Positions 55,094 through 64,000 of a DNA stretch of 64,000 nt are shown piece by piece. The stretch's first letter is position 1. The number at the start of each line of letters is the position of its first letter. The position numbers and the translations under genes are program-made. A model generated the notes under the pieces. That model saw only the letters and a program-made list of their open reading frames with translations. It was not told the DNA's origin and searched no databases. Source of the DNA: Unio delphinus (lineage: Eukaryota > Mollusca > Bivalvia > Unionida > Unionidae); NCBI GenBank assembly GCA_029339505.1, contig JAQISU010000132.1, positions 5,558,001 through 5,622,000 on the forward strand. The letters run 5' to 3'.

Positions 55094-58000
55094 ATGCCAC
55101 CTGGATTTCATTTGGAGGAATTAAACCTCCATATCGCATCAATAAACGCAAATGGTATAGATATGAATAAAATTGCACACATATTAAAATTACCTCAGGA
55201 CATAATACTAATACAAGAAACGCACAACAAGCTTACACAACAAATGATTGGTATACTTGAGTCAAAAATGGATGCTGTAGTAGTTAATAGCTTAGCTAAA
55301 CACACAGACAGAAAGGCAGGGATAGCAGTAATTTTAAGGAACAGATGTAGACAAAATTGGGACAATGTACAGGTAGATAATGCTTTAGAAGGAAGGGTAA
55401 TTCACATTAAAGGTAAAAAATTAGATATTCTAAATATATATGCTCCTGCGGAACGTGAACGTCACTTGGACTTTATGAATAATTTAAACAAATATTTAAA
55501 CACATTCACTGCACACCATCTGATTATGGGGGGTGACTTTAACTGGGTGGGGGATAGTATAGACAGAACTGATACTTTCACCACCCATGACTTATATATA
55601 ATGAAGTTCATGGAAAACTTTATTCTAAATAATAAATTAACAGATGTGTATAGAAAACTCAATCTGTTAAGAACAGAATATACACATGAATATGTAAGTC
55701 AAGGGCAACATAAGGCTAGCAGACTAGATAGATTTTATGTTTCAGATTTTGATTATAAAACATACAAAAAAGCTGAAATTTCAAGTTTTAAACTTTCGGA
55801 CCATAAATTGATAACTCTAGAAATAGTGATAAAAAGCAATAGCTGGGGAAAGGGAATTTGGAAATTAAATAACTCCATTCTTGAAGATGAAGCACTAATT
55901 CAAGAAATTAAAGAAGAAATCCCAAAAATTATACTGCACACAAGGGATCAAAAATTTGCTGATATAGCATCTGATTGGGACATCTTAAAAAAGAAAATAA
56001 AGAGGATAGCTATATATCACTCAACTAAACAAAAGAAAATTCAAAATTTTGCGAAAGCGCAATGTAAACATGTAATAAATTCTACACACACAACTATTAG
56101 GGATAAAGAATACTGTACTAAACGTCTAGAACAGTTAGAAATTGTAGAGAACAAGGGGAATGAAATAAGGGCGGGAAAATACAGCCAACTATATACACAG
56201 GCTAGGGAACTTTATAAAAGGGAGGAAAAGAAAAATGGGAAAAATAAAGCACTAGACACTCTAAGTATAAATGGAAAAGAAATAACTACTAAAGCAGAAA
56301 TTTTGAGCGAGGTTAAAAAATACTACGAAACATTATATACCTCTCAATCCATAGACACGGACACGATCACAAACTATCTAAATTCAATACAATGTGAGAT
56401 GATATCATCAAATCACAAGAAACGGTGTGATGCTTTCATCTCTGTGGACGAAGTGCTATCCACAATTAAAGAACTAGCAAAGAATAAATCTCCAGGTAGA
56501 GATGGACTCACTGCTGAATTTTACAAAAAATTCAGTGGTGAAGTGGCACCAATTCTTGCAAACTTATTTAATAACTTACTCCTAAAAAATGACAAAATGA
56601 CAAATAGTATGAGGGAGGGTATAATTACAATTATATATAAAGGGAAAGGGGATAGAAATGATTTAAAAAACTGGAGACCCATCTCTCTCCTAAATAATGA
56701 TTACAAGATTCTAAGTAGAATTTTAGCTAGGAGAATAAAAGAAGGGATAGACACCATAGTAGACATTAATCAAACATGCGGCGGCACAAATAGGAGCATA
56801 CATAACAACATATTAAATATTAGGACAATAATAGATTTTGTAAAATCTTCTAATCAAAAATGTGCTATGGTACTTTTTGACCAGGAGAAAGCGTTTGATA
56901 GACTAGAACCTAATTACACACAAAAAGTACTTGAGAAATTTGGTTTTGGAATGAACTTCCGGAACTGGACCAAAATAATGTACAATGATATAACTGCGCA
57001 AGTACAAATTAACGGAGCTGTTACAAAAAAATTTGGCATAAATAGATCAGTGAGGCAAGGATGCCCACTATCTATGCTATTATACGTAATAGCAATTGAA
57101 ATCTTGAGTATTAGGATTAGGAATAACACTAATATCAAGGGCATAAAAATTCCTAACTTAAGGAAGGAATTTAAAATGCTCCAACATGCTGATGACTGTA
57201 CAAACTATATAACTGATCCAAACTCCTTTCAGCACCTAATAAAGGAATATGAAGACTTTGGTAAAGCTTCAGGATCAAAAATCAATCATGATAAAACAGA
57301 GATTCTATTAATAGGCAACTGGAGGGGAAACCACCCAGGTTTACCCCCCGACTTAATAAAAAGAAAGGTCAAAGCCCTAGGGATTTTCTTTGGGGAAAAT
57401 GAAGAAATAGCAAATCTAGATAATGTAAAAACAAAATTAAGACAAATAATAGAGATCTGGGCACTTGTGCCATTAAGCTTAATAGAACGTTCACAGGTTG
57501 CAAAAACTTATATGTACTCAATTTTGGCTTACTTAATAAACACTGTGGACATAAAAAACAAAACACTAGAAACAATAGATAATGACATCATAGACTACAT
57601 TTGGGATGAAAAACTACATAACATACAGAAATCAACACTATATAGGTCTAAACAAAAAGGGGGTTTAGCCTTGCCAAATCCTCTTTTAATAAAACAAAAA
57701 AGCATTTTAAATAGGTTCAAAAGAATAAACAGTACACCCCAAACACCTTGGGAAGCAATATACATATTTTGGTTCGGAATTAGCATGAAACAGAGACAAG
57801 ACATATATAGGAACAATAAACTAGTTAGGACTATTGATTTACCATGTTCATATAAAGAAATAAAGGGTTTACTAATTAAATACATAAATAACACAAAAAT
57901 CTGGGAACAAAGTAGTGACGATACATATGGACTGATTTTAGAGGAAATAACCATTAAAAATAAATTAAAAATAGAAATAGAAAAGCCTCATGTCAATTGG

Positions 58001-58411
58001 AATAGGGTCTGGAATAATTGGAACAAAATTAACTCCTTTAAAATACAAAGTACAATATATACATATATCCACAACGCCTGGCTGACAGGTGAAGTGGCAT
58101 ACAAAAGACGGATGATCAAAAAAATAATAAAATGCCCACTATGCAATAGAGACATGTACACAAAAGACCACGTGATAACTCAATGTGATGAAACAAAGGA
58201 AGAGCGAACAAAACTAATAAAGGAAATTATTAAGATCGACAAATATGACAAACGCCAACTACTCTTCCTTGACGGTAACTTCAATACAGCATTGGTTCGA
58301 CAAATAACAGACTACATTATGACGACTTTAATTAAATGTGGTCCCCTAATGAAGGTTAGGGGTATAATAAATAATTTGAGTAACAAAGACTTTCAAAGGA
58401 ATTTACTCTAA
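55094..58411 (+). CDS. LINE ORF2 protein: endonuclease and reverse transcriptase
   Basis: The ATG at 55,094 gives 1,105 residues. Apurinic-type endonuclease: IQETH (about 42-46), GGDFNW (about 146-151), SRLDRFYVSD and LSDHKL (about 209-240). Reverse transcriptase: KNKSPGRDGL, NWRPISLLNNDYKILSRILA, FDQEKAFDRL (motif A, about 594-603), RQGCPLSMLLY and LQHADDCTNY (motif C; HADD in place of Y/FADD, about 696-705). A thumb with YIWDE...KGGLALPNP follows, and a C-terminal zinc motif CPLCNRDMYTKDHVITQC at about 1,013. RPISLLN..YKILS and the terminal CX2C...HX4C are typical of L1/Tx1 types; there is no RNase H. The enzyme nicks target DNA and copies the element RNA in place. Uninterrupted, so possibly functional. 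Confidence 0.92.
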   Translation: MPPGFHLEELNLHIASINANGIDMNKIAHILKLPQDIILIQETHNKLTQQMIGILESKMDAVVVNSLAKHTDRKAGIAVILRNRCRQNWDNVQVDNALEGRVIHIKGKKLDILNIYAPAERERHLDFMNNLNKYLNTFTAHHLIMGGDFNWVGDSIDRTDTFTTHDLYIMKFMENFILNNKLTDVYRKLNLLRTEYTHEYVSQGQHKASRLDRFYVSDFDYKTYKKAEISSFKLSDHKLITLEIVIKSNSWGKGIWKLNNSILEDEALIQEIKEEIPKIILHTRDQKFADIASDWDILKKKIKRIAIYHSTKQKKIQNFAKAQCKHVINSTHTTIRDKEYCTKRLEQLEIVENKGNEIRAGKYSQLYTQARELYKREEKKNGKNKALDTLSINGKEITTKAEILSEVKKYYETLYTSQSIDTDTITNYLNSIQCEMISSNHKKRCDAFISVDEVLSTIKELAKNKSPGRDGLTAEFYKKFSGEVAPILANLFNNLLLKNDKMTNSMREGIITIIYKGKGDRNDLKNWRPISLLNNDYKILSRILARRIKEGIDTIVDINQTCGGTNRSIHNNILNIRTIIDFVKSSNQKCAMVLFDQEKAFDRLEPNYTQKVLEKFGFGMNFRNWTKIMYNDITAQVQINGAVTKKFGINRSVRQGCPLSMLLYVIAIEILSIRIRNNTNIKGIKIPNLRKEFKMLQHADDCTNYITDPNSFQHLIKEYEDFGKASGSKINHDKTEILLIGNWRGNHPGLPPDLIKRKVKALGIFFGENEEIANLDNVKTKLRQIIEIWALVPLSLIERSQVAKTYMYSILAYLINTVDIKNKTLETIDNDIIDYIWDEKLHNIQKSTLYRSKQKGGLALPNPLLIKQKSILNRFKRINSTPQTPWEAIYIFWFGISMKQRQDIYRNNKLVRTIDLPCSYKEIKGLLIKYINNTKIWEQSSDDTYGLILEEITIKNKLKIEIEKPHVNWNRVWNNWNKINSFKIQSTIYTYIHNAWLTGEVAYKRRMIKKIIKCPLCNRDMYTKDHVITQCDETKEERTKLIKEIIKIDKYDKRQLLFLDGNFNTALVRQITDYIMTTLIKCGPLMKVRGIINNLSNKDFQRNLL

Positions 58412-58509
58412 TTTAAATTAATTTTAAATTTTAAATTTAATTTTAAATTTAAATTTAATTTAAATTTTAATTTAAATTTTAATTTTAAATTATAATTATT
58501 ATTTAAATA

Positions 58510-58549
<40 letters not shown>
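58412..58549 (+). repeat. AT-only palindromic tract and A-tract after ORF2
   Basis: About 100 bases made only of A and T (TTTAAATTTAATTT variants, self-complementary) followed by about 38 A. Confidence 0.9.
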
Positions 58550-58553
<4 letters not shown>

Positions 58554-58559
58554 TTTAAA

Positions 58560-58640
58560 AGTACATTCGAGGAAGCTGCAGGGCTATACTACAAGGCGCC
58601 ACGCGAAGTAGGAAGGCCTGCAGAAGAGTTTGGAAAACAA
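58560..58640 (+). other. Possible decayed histone H3 continuation
   Basis: AAGGCGCCACGC (58,593-58,604) would encode H3 residues Lys14 to Arg17. Nine bases later AAGGCCTGCAGAAGAG resembles H3 codons for KAARKS with small changes. The surrounding frame is open (EAAGLYYKAPREVGRPAEEF) for 28 codons, which is another reading, so the H3 assignment is tentative. Confidence 0.35.
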
Positions 58641-59519
58641 ATAACCCAATGATGTATTTATGGAATTAAAATTATTATCTCTATTATATCATTAATCATA
58701 CCGTAAAAAATCAGCCATATTTGAATCTAATCCTTTTAATAAAAAATTTATTTATTTATTTTTCTATAAGCTCTCTGGAACTTATTCCATACTTTCCCTA
58801 TCAAGGCTACATCCTATAGTAGCCTTGAACCCCGTATTTAGGGGGAAATAAACAAAATTTTTGGCTTTTTAAACTAAATCAATAAATAAATACCAATGGC
58901 CGGACAAATTGAGATAGGAATAGCACAGTCAAATAAATTTTGTGCGATTTCCTATCTCAAGGAAAACGGACCAACTATATTACAAAATAATCATTTAGAT
59001 AAATTGAGACTCAAATAAAATATATAAATCTCGCACCTCAATTTATATTAAATTCAAAATTTCAATATAAATTAATTCCACTGGGAATTTACTGAATAGT
59101 AAGACTACTGGGAATGTTTTGACTCTATACGGCTGTCCTAAACAAAAACACTAGTACTTATTAACAGTACTACATACAATACAGAATAGCATTATACACA
59201 TAGCACACACCAGGACTATAGAGACCCCTAGCCAGGGTAACTAGTAACTAATAATAAAGTGTCCCTTAAGAGCATGGGTAGGTCAACTCCCATCTAGAAG
59301 GGACCATTAGAACAACACTAAGGAAATATAAATACTCCTTTTCATGTATAACCCCTTAGGGGGAAAAATAAAAAATTTTGAACTTAAATAATAAAAAATA
59401 AAAAACAACATAAAAACACTTTGGGGGTACACACTTACATATAAACTTTTTAAAACATTTTTTTGATTAGGGGGGGGCATCTGTCTGGTGCCCCAAAAAG
59501 AAAAAAAAAAAAGAAATTC

Positions 59520-59880
59520 ATCTGCATCAGTTTTATTGATTAAAAATAAAGCATCTTCATTTAAAAAAATTACTAAATTCTTCGACTATTTCTCCATCTT
59601 TTTTTTTTCATTCTTTGTACAGTAGTAATATGTTTTGCTATTCGAGGCATTCGACCAGAAAGGTCTTGTAAAAGTCTATATTTTTTCACTTTTTATGCTT
59701 TCTTATCAAGTTGAGGAAGAAGAGTTTTTAATAACAGGTCCGAATAATTGTTGAGAATTCTCTGCAAAATGCATCTGAGATTTACAAAACATTCTGTATA
59801 ACTCCTTGTTTTTATGATATGGCAATTTCCAATAAATAATTATAGACAAATTAAGAGAATGCATAACAGATAGTTAGGTA
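59520..59880 (-). pseudogene. Decayed coding region of unknown family (relic B)
   Basis: Minus-strand pieces in different frames: MHFAENSQQLFGP, LLLKTLLPQLDKKA, YRLLQDLSGRMPRIAKHITT and MKKKDGEIVEEFSNFFK. The first and third match relic A (12,090-12,350) at DNA level, e.g. AGACTTTTACAA then CTGGTC and TGCCTC. Two or three frame changes and stops are visible. Family not recognised. Confidence 0.5.
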
Positions 59881-59959
59881 CAAGTACTAATATTAAAGTA
59901 GTAAATACATGAATGTGTCATAGTTTTTTTTTTAGTTTTAACATTGCTGTATTGTAAGT

Positions 59960-60205
59960 TTTTTTTGTGGTTTAACTCCATATTTCAGCACAATATAGGC
60001 TATACATGGCGGCCAGTATTAATGGTGGACGAAGAACCTGGAAAACTCTCGGAAAAAACCACCGACCCACAGAAAGCTACTGGCAAGCTTTCTCACATAA
60101 CTACATTAGCCGAATCATAGACTCAAACCCATGCAGACGGTGGTGAGATGGCAGTGATCTGTAACAGACTGTGCTTTAGACCACTCGGCCATTTGAGGCC
60201 CTTTC
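59960..60205 (-). mobile_element. tRNA-derived SINE, family B, antisense
   Basis: The plus strand reads GGTTTAACTCCATATTTCAG, CATGGCGGCCAGTATTAATG and CCACCGACCCACAGAAAGCTAC, then the decayed tRNA-like head (GGCCGAGTGG region inverted at about 60,185). Same family as 6,181-6,435. Confidence 0.75.
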
Positions 60206-60689
60206 TATTGTAAGTAGTAGTGCTCTTTATATGTACTTGGAAAAGTGTGTAGTCAATAAAGACACATTTTACAAATTAAATTATCTTCTTGTGTTGAATC
60301 CCCAAGAGCAGCTCTTAACTTCTTATACCAAGAACATTCTATATCAGCATGGGCCTCTGTTTGCATCTGTCCTTTTGTGTCTGTTTATTTTCAACACTGA
60401 TATCACAAATTTGACGAGAGGAATCGGGTTATAAACCATTAGTACTAAAATAACTAGGGGGATAAAAACAGTACTAAATTAGTTTAGAATTGTGTATGTG
60501 TTTGTCTAAACCAAGAAAACTCATCACACACTTTCTATAACCTAACTTCATACACCTACGTGTATTAGTCTAGCATGTTTATGAACATGATAATAGGTTA
60601 TATCACTAACGTATCAGAACAGTGATGACTATGTCAAATAACAACAATAATTGGACTATGTATAACGTGTAATCTTTAGAAGCGCTTTA
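60206..60689. other. Spacer without recognised gene
   Basis: No supported feature; short chance frames only. Confidence 0.5.
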
Positions 60690-63345
60690 CAACATCTACA
60701 ATGATATAACTACACTACACTGGAGTCTGTCTGTCAGTGAAACATAGCAAAGAGAACAAATTTTGTGTTTGATTCTGTATCAAATTGATAGCCAGTGTAG
60801 GTTCGAGAGCAGTGGTGAGGTGTACTCTAAAGATGATCAGAACAGCTGTATTTTTAACTTTTCTAAGTTTCTGGAGCAGATATTGAGACGAACCAGACAG
60901 AATTGAGTTACAATAGTCCAGTCTTGAAAGTACTAATAAACATGCAAGTGTTTTAGTAGCATGAACTAAAAGATATTTGCGAATGGAACTGGTGCGTCAC
61001 AGTTCAAGATATGCAGCCTTGCATATGTTCATGACATGTTGGTGCAATGTGAGAGTAGTGTCTAAAGTAACACCTAGGTTTCGTACTGACAGTGAGAATT
61101 TAATATTGGTGTTATTTATTGTCTGAGGTAAAGGATCTGCATGAAAAGTCTTTGTATTATGATCAGAATGGCATCAGTTTTATTATCATTCATATGCAGA
61201 TTGTTACATGTCATCCATGATTTCACATCAGAAATGCACCTCTCTACTCCATGGATGGTAGCATTAACTTCAGTTGGGTGGCTAGACTTGTATATTTGGG
61301 TGTCATCAACATACAATTGGTATGACACTGGTCAATGATCAATCACACTTGAATGCGGCTGAGTTTTAGAATGAAGAGAACACGTCCATGAACAGACCCC
61401 GTGGAACACCACAACATAGATCAAATGGGCTGGAGTGTATTCCATTTGCAGATACAATTTGTGTCCTGTTGACTAAGTAGGACTTGAACCACTGTAAGGC
61501 TCTATTCTGAATGCCAAATACGTGCTGGAGACGATGAAGTAATTTATCATGGTCTATTGTGTCAAATGCTGCAGACAGACAAAGGAGGGTGATGACTAAT
61601 CTTTCTAGAATCCAAAGCAGACAGAATGTCATTAAATACTTTCAGAAGAGTAGTTTCATTACTATGGCAAGTGCGATATGCAGATTGTGTATTGCTAAAA
61701 ATACTGTTTGAATTCAAATGAGATGCAAGCCGGGTTTGAACAACTTTTTCTAAGACTTTTTATATGAATGGATGATTAGAAACTGGGCAGTAGCTCTTTA
61801 AATCGTTATGGTGAAGTGTTGGTTTCTTCCGCAGAGGCTCTACGATTGGCAGTTTTGAAAAATGATGTGAATTCCCCCCAATGAGAGAGATACATTAATA
61901 ACATCAGTTAGTGAAGGCTAGTTTGGGTCTAAGCACTCAAGTAGCATTGATGTTGGAATTGGATCAAGTTAACAAGACTTTGGTGCACTCTTCATGACGA
62001 TTTTCCGTACTCAATAGAGACGGGTTCAAATGCTGCTAATGGTTGTCTCTGAAATTCTGTATGATAACTGTATGGTTAAGAGTCAATTTAAATTGTGTTG
62101 TCAAGCGAATCTCTAATGGTTTGTACTTTGTCATGGAACACATTTGAAAATAGGCCCGGAAAGGCTACTGGAGAGAAGGTAGTTGGAAGTGGTGTACATT
62201 TGTTCCTTGACATTAGTTTGTTAGTTATCTCGAAGAGCTCTTTGCAGATGGAACTCTCCGTGATCTTAGTACTGTAGTGCGATAATTTTGCTAAATGGAC
62301 TATGTTTGTGACGTTCTTCTTAGCGGTTTCATCACTTTGTTTATGACTAGTGAGTCTGTTTATGACTAGTGAGTGTGGTAGAAAGCCAAAACCTCTCTGC
62401 TTTTCGGCGATGTCTTTTAGCAGTGCGAAGCTGGTCCCTAACACTGCTATACCATGGAGAACACTTTTTTTTTATTGGTAATCTGCATTTTGGTTTTGCA
62501 GGGGCATGTTTTTCAAGTAATAAACGCAGGTAGTTATCGAGCAGTTCTGCTGTAGGATCTAAGTTGTTACGTTTTCTTGGATGCCATGCATTAATTTGGT
62601 TATATTTATCATACGAAGGTTTCTCATAGTAGCAAATAAAGGTGGATGGTTAGGGACTGATACGTCGAGATGGCATACAATGCAGATGTGATCTGATGCA
62701 AGTTCGTGGGATACAAGGGTGGATTGCAGAATATTATCATCAGGTCTATGAAGAAACCAGTCTAAAATGTAACCACGTTTATGGGTGGGTTGGTTAACTG
62801 ACTGTTTATGGTTGAAAACATGAATGGAATCTAGTAGTCTTGACGTGTATACGTTACCAGGACAGTCAAAGTGAAAGTTGAAATCTCCAAGAATAATTAG
62901 GTTGCCACCTGACGAATTTCTATATTTCAGAAGATTCGGAAACTGCCCCATAAAGAGAGATTCAGTCAGCATGTTTTTTTCCTACTAGGAGGAGGGCGGT
63001 AGAGACAGAAAAAATGGACTGGTCTTTGTTCCAGTGTGAGTGTTGTTTGGGCTAGTTCAAACGATTTGTGGCAGAAATTGAAGGTTGTGTTGTACTTATG
63101 GCATTTTATCATGGAATTCTTTTTGATGTCAGCAATTCCACCTCCGCGAGAGTTGCAGGGGAACGACTTGATGGAGTAATCGGTGGGTGTTCAATCCGCG
63201 CACTTGGGCTTATCGCCTGAATCTTTTAGCCATGTTTATGTCAGGAAGAAGACGTCGATATTCTGGTAGTTGATAAAATTAACTATTTCTGTGCGATTTT
63301 CCGGTGATCCTACTGATTGGGCGTTGATCACATTCAATCAGTCTA
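60690..63345 (-). mobile_element. CR1-type non-LTR retrotransposon, long decayed copy
   Basis: Minus-strand order: endonuclease start (63,150-63,345; NAQSVGSPENRTEIVNFIN, VFFLT-x-TWLKDSGD, SRGGGIADIKK), endonuclease core (62,559-62,972; NLIILGDFNFHFD, GYILDWFLHRPDDN, ELASDHICIVCHLDV), linker (62,088-62,444), and reverse transcriptase (61,000-61,860; CLSAAFDTIDHDKLLHRLQ, FKSYLVNRTQIV, LYVDDTQIY with YVDD at the catalytic site). Stops and frameshifts occur throughout, e.g. near 63,225, 62,985, 62,490 and 61,610. It aligns with the shorter copy at 13,190-14,760, but keeps YVDD where that one has YADY. Confidence 0.9.
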
Positions 63346-63379
63346 TGAACGCACACATGGTATTATATTAGAGTTTGTT

Positions 63380-63640
63380 TCTTTTTATGGTTTAACGCCA
63401 TTTTTCAGCACAATATAGGCTATACATGGCGGCCAGTATTAATTGATGGAGGAAGAACCCGGACAACCCCCGGAAAGAACCACCGACCCACGAGAAGCTA
63501 CTGGCAAGCTTTCTCACATAACTATATTTGCCGAATCTTAGACTCGAACACACGCAGACAGAGGTGAGATGGCAGTGGTCCGTAACGGACAGCGCTTTAG
63601 GCCACTCGGCCATCCCTTAATTATACTCGGCCACTCGGGG
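63380..63640 (-). mobile_element. tRNA-derived SINE, family B, antisense
   Basis: Best-preserved copy of the family. The plus strand reads TATGGTTTAACGCCATTTTT, GGCTATACATGGCGGCCAGT, GACCCACGAGAAGCTACTGG, and the inverted head with GGACAGCGCTTTAGGCCACT. It sits directly upstream of the CR1 endonuclease start. Confidence 0.8.
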
Positions 63641-64000
63641 GCCCATTATATTATAGACCATGATGCATGATTTCGTAACACTAACGACTAATAAACATTC
63701 TATGGATGGAAAGGCCATCAAGTTCATATGTGTATCAAAAATGTATCATTTCAATTACTGTGCATAATGTACTAAATTAAACATGTAGCAAAGGTTTTAC
63801 CCCAATCCTTTTTTATATTATAGATTTGGGTATATTGTTTGTATCATTTGAAAAGTATCACCCTAAAGGATCTGCCATATGTCCTCTTCAAGGCAATGTC
63901 ATTTTAATAATCATGAAATAGCTATCAGCCATAAAACATTTTAACTTTATTGTAACTTACAGGAAGAATTTTTATTTGACTATCTTTGCTTTACTAATGA
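63641..64000. other. Spacer without recognised gene
   Basis: AT-rich; no supported feature up to the window end. Confidence 0.5.

Larger units (their letters stand above)
53266..59513 (+). mobile_element. Near-intact two-ORF non-LTR retrotransposon (L1/Tx1-like)
   Basis: Two long uninterrupted frames (53,546-54,997 and 55,094-58,411), a 5' leader of about 280 bp and an AT-rich 3' part. An A-tract lies at 58,512-58,549, an inverted-repeat hairpin at 58,909-58,957 (GAGATAGGAA...TTCCTATCTC), and a GC hairpin plus A-rich run at 59,470-59,513. The exact 3' end is uncertain: either the A-tract at 58,549 or the A-rich run at 59,513. An open pair of frames suggests recent activity, in contrast to every other LINE in the window. 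Confidence 0.8.

Overview
The window is animal nuclear DNA: AT-rich, with C2H2 zinc-finger genes, candidate split exons, several non-LTR retrotransposon clades, tRNA-derived SINEs and many microsatellites. The SINE types, the CR1/RTE/I-like LINE mix and a Polinton with F54H12.2-type capsid genes suggest a lophotrochozoan, most likely a bivalve mollusc. That is inference; no species-diagnostic gene is present.

Layout. 1-5 kb: broken end of a C2H2 zinc-finger gene and a decayed I-like LINE. This block is copy 1 of a segmental duplication; copy 2 lies at 18.5-24.6 kb. 5-8.7 kb: two SINEs, a microsatellite and two phase-compatible candidate exons of an unrecognised gene. 8.7-11.5 kb: RTE-like LINE (minus). 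11.5-13.2 kb: decayed coding sequence of unknown family, with a second relic at 59.5-59.9 kb. 13.2-16.5 kb: CR1 and RTE fragments and a SINE. 16.5-21 kb: zinc-finger relics, a 12-finger gene (minus) and an expanded 54-bp minisatellite. 22-27 kb: I-like LINE with RNase H. 27,491-46,366: a giant palindromic Polinton (below). 46.4-50.8 kb: microsatellites and a second zinc-finger gene. 50,825-53,042: Tigger/pogo element. 53.2-59.5 kb: near-intact two-ORF LINE starting 13 codons into a histone H3 gene. 59.5-64 kb: two SINEs and a long CR1 copy.

The most notable object is the 18,876-bp element at 27,491-46,366. It has perfect 6-bp target-site duplications (CTGGGG), Polinton-type AG...CT ends, two inverted arms of about 8.0 kb each, and a 2.84-kb single-copy centre. 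The centre is a compact virion-gene cassette: a two-helix membrane protein, a candidate minor capsid (penton-like) protein, a core-protein-like basic protein, and a broken F54H12.2-type major capsid gene. I see no polymerase, integrase, ATPase or protease. The left arm carries an antisense copy of the last 99 codons of the capsid gene, so the palindrome arose by inverted duplication of the right half, as in adenovirus defective genomes. Its 35-bp subterminal repeats have diverged echoes at three other places in the window.
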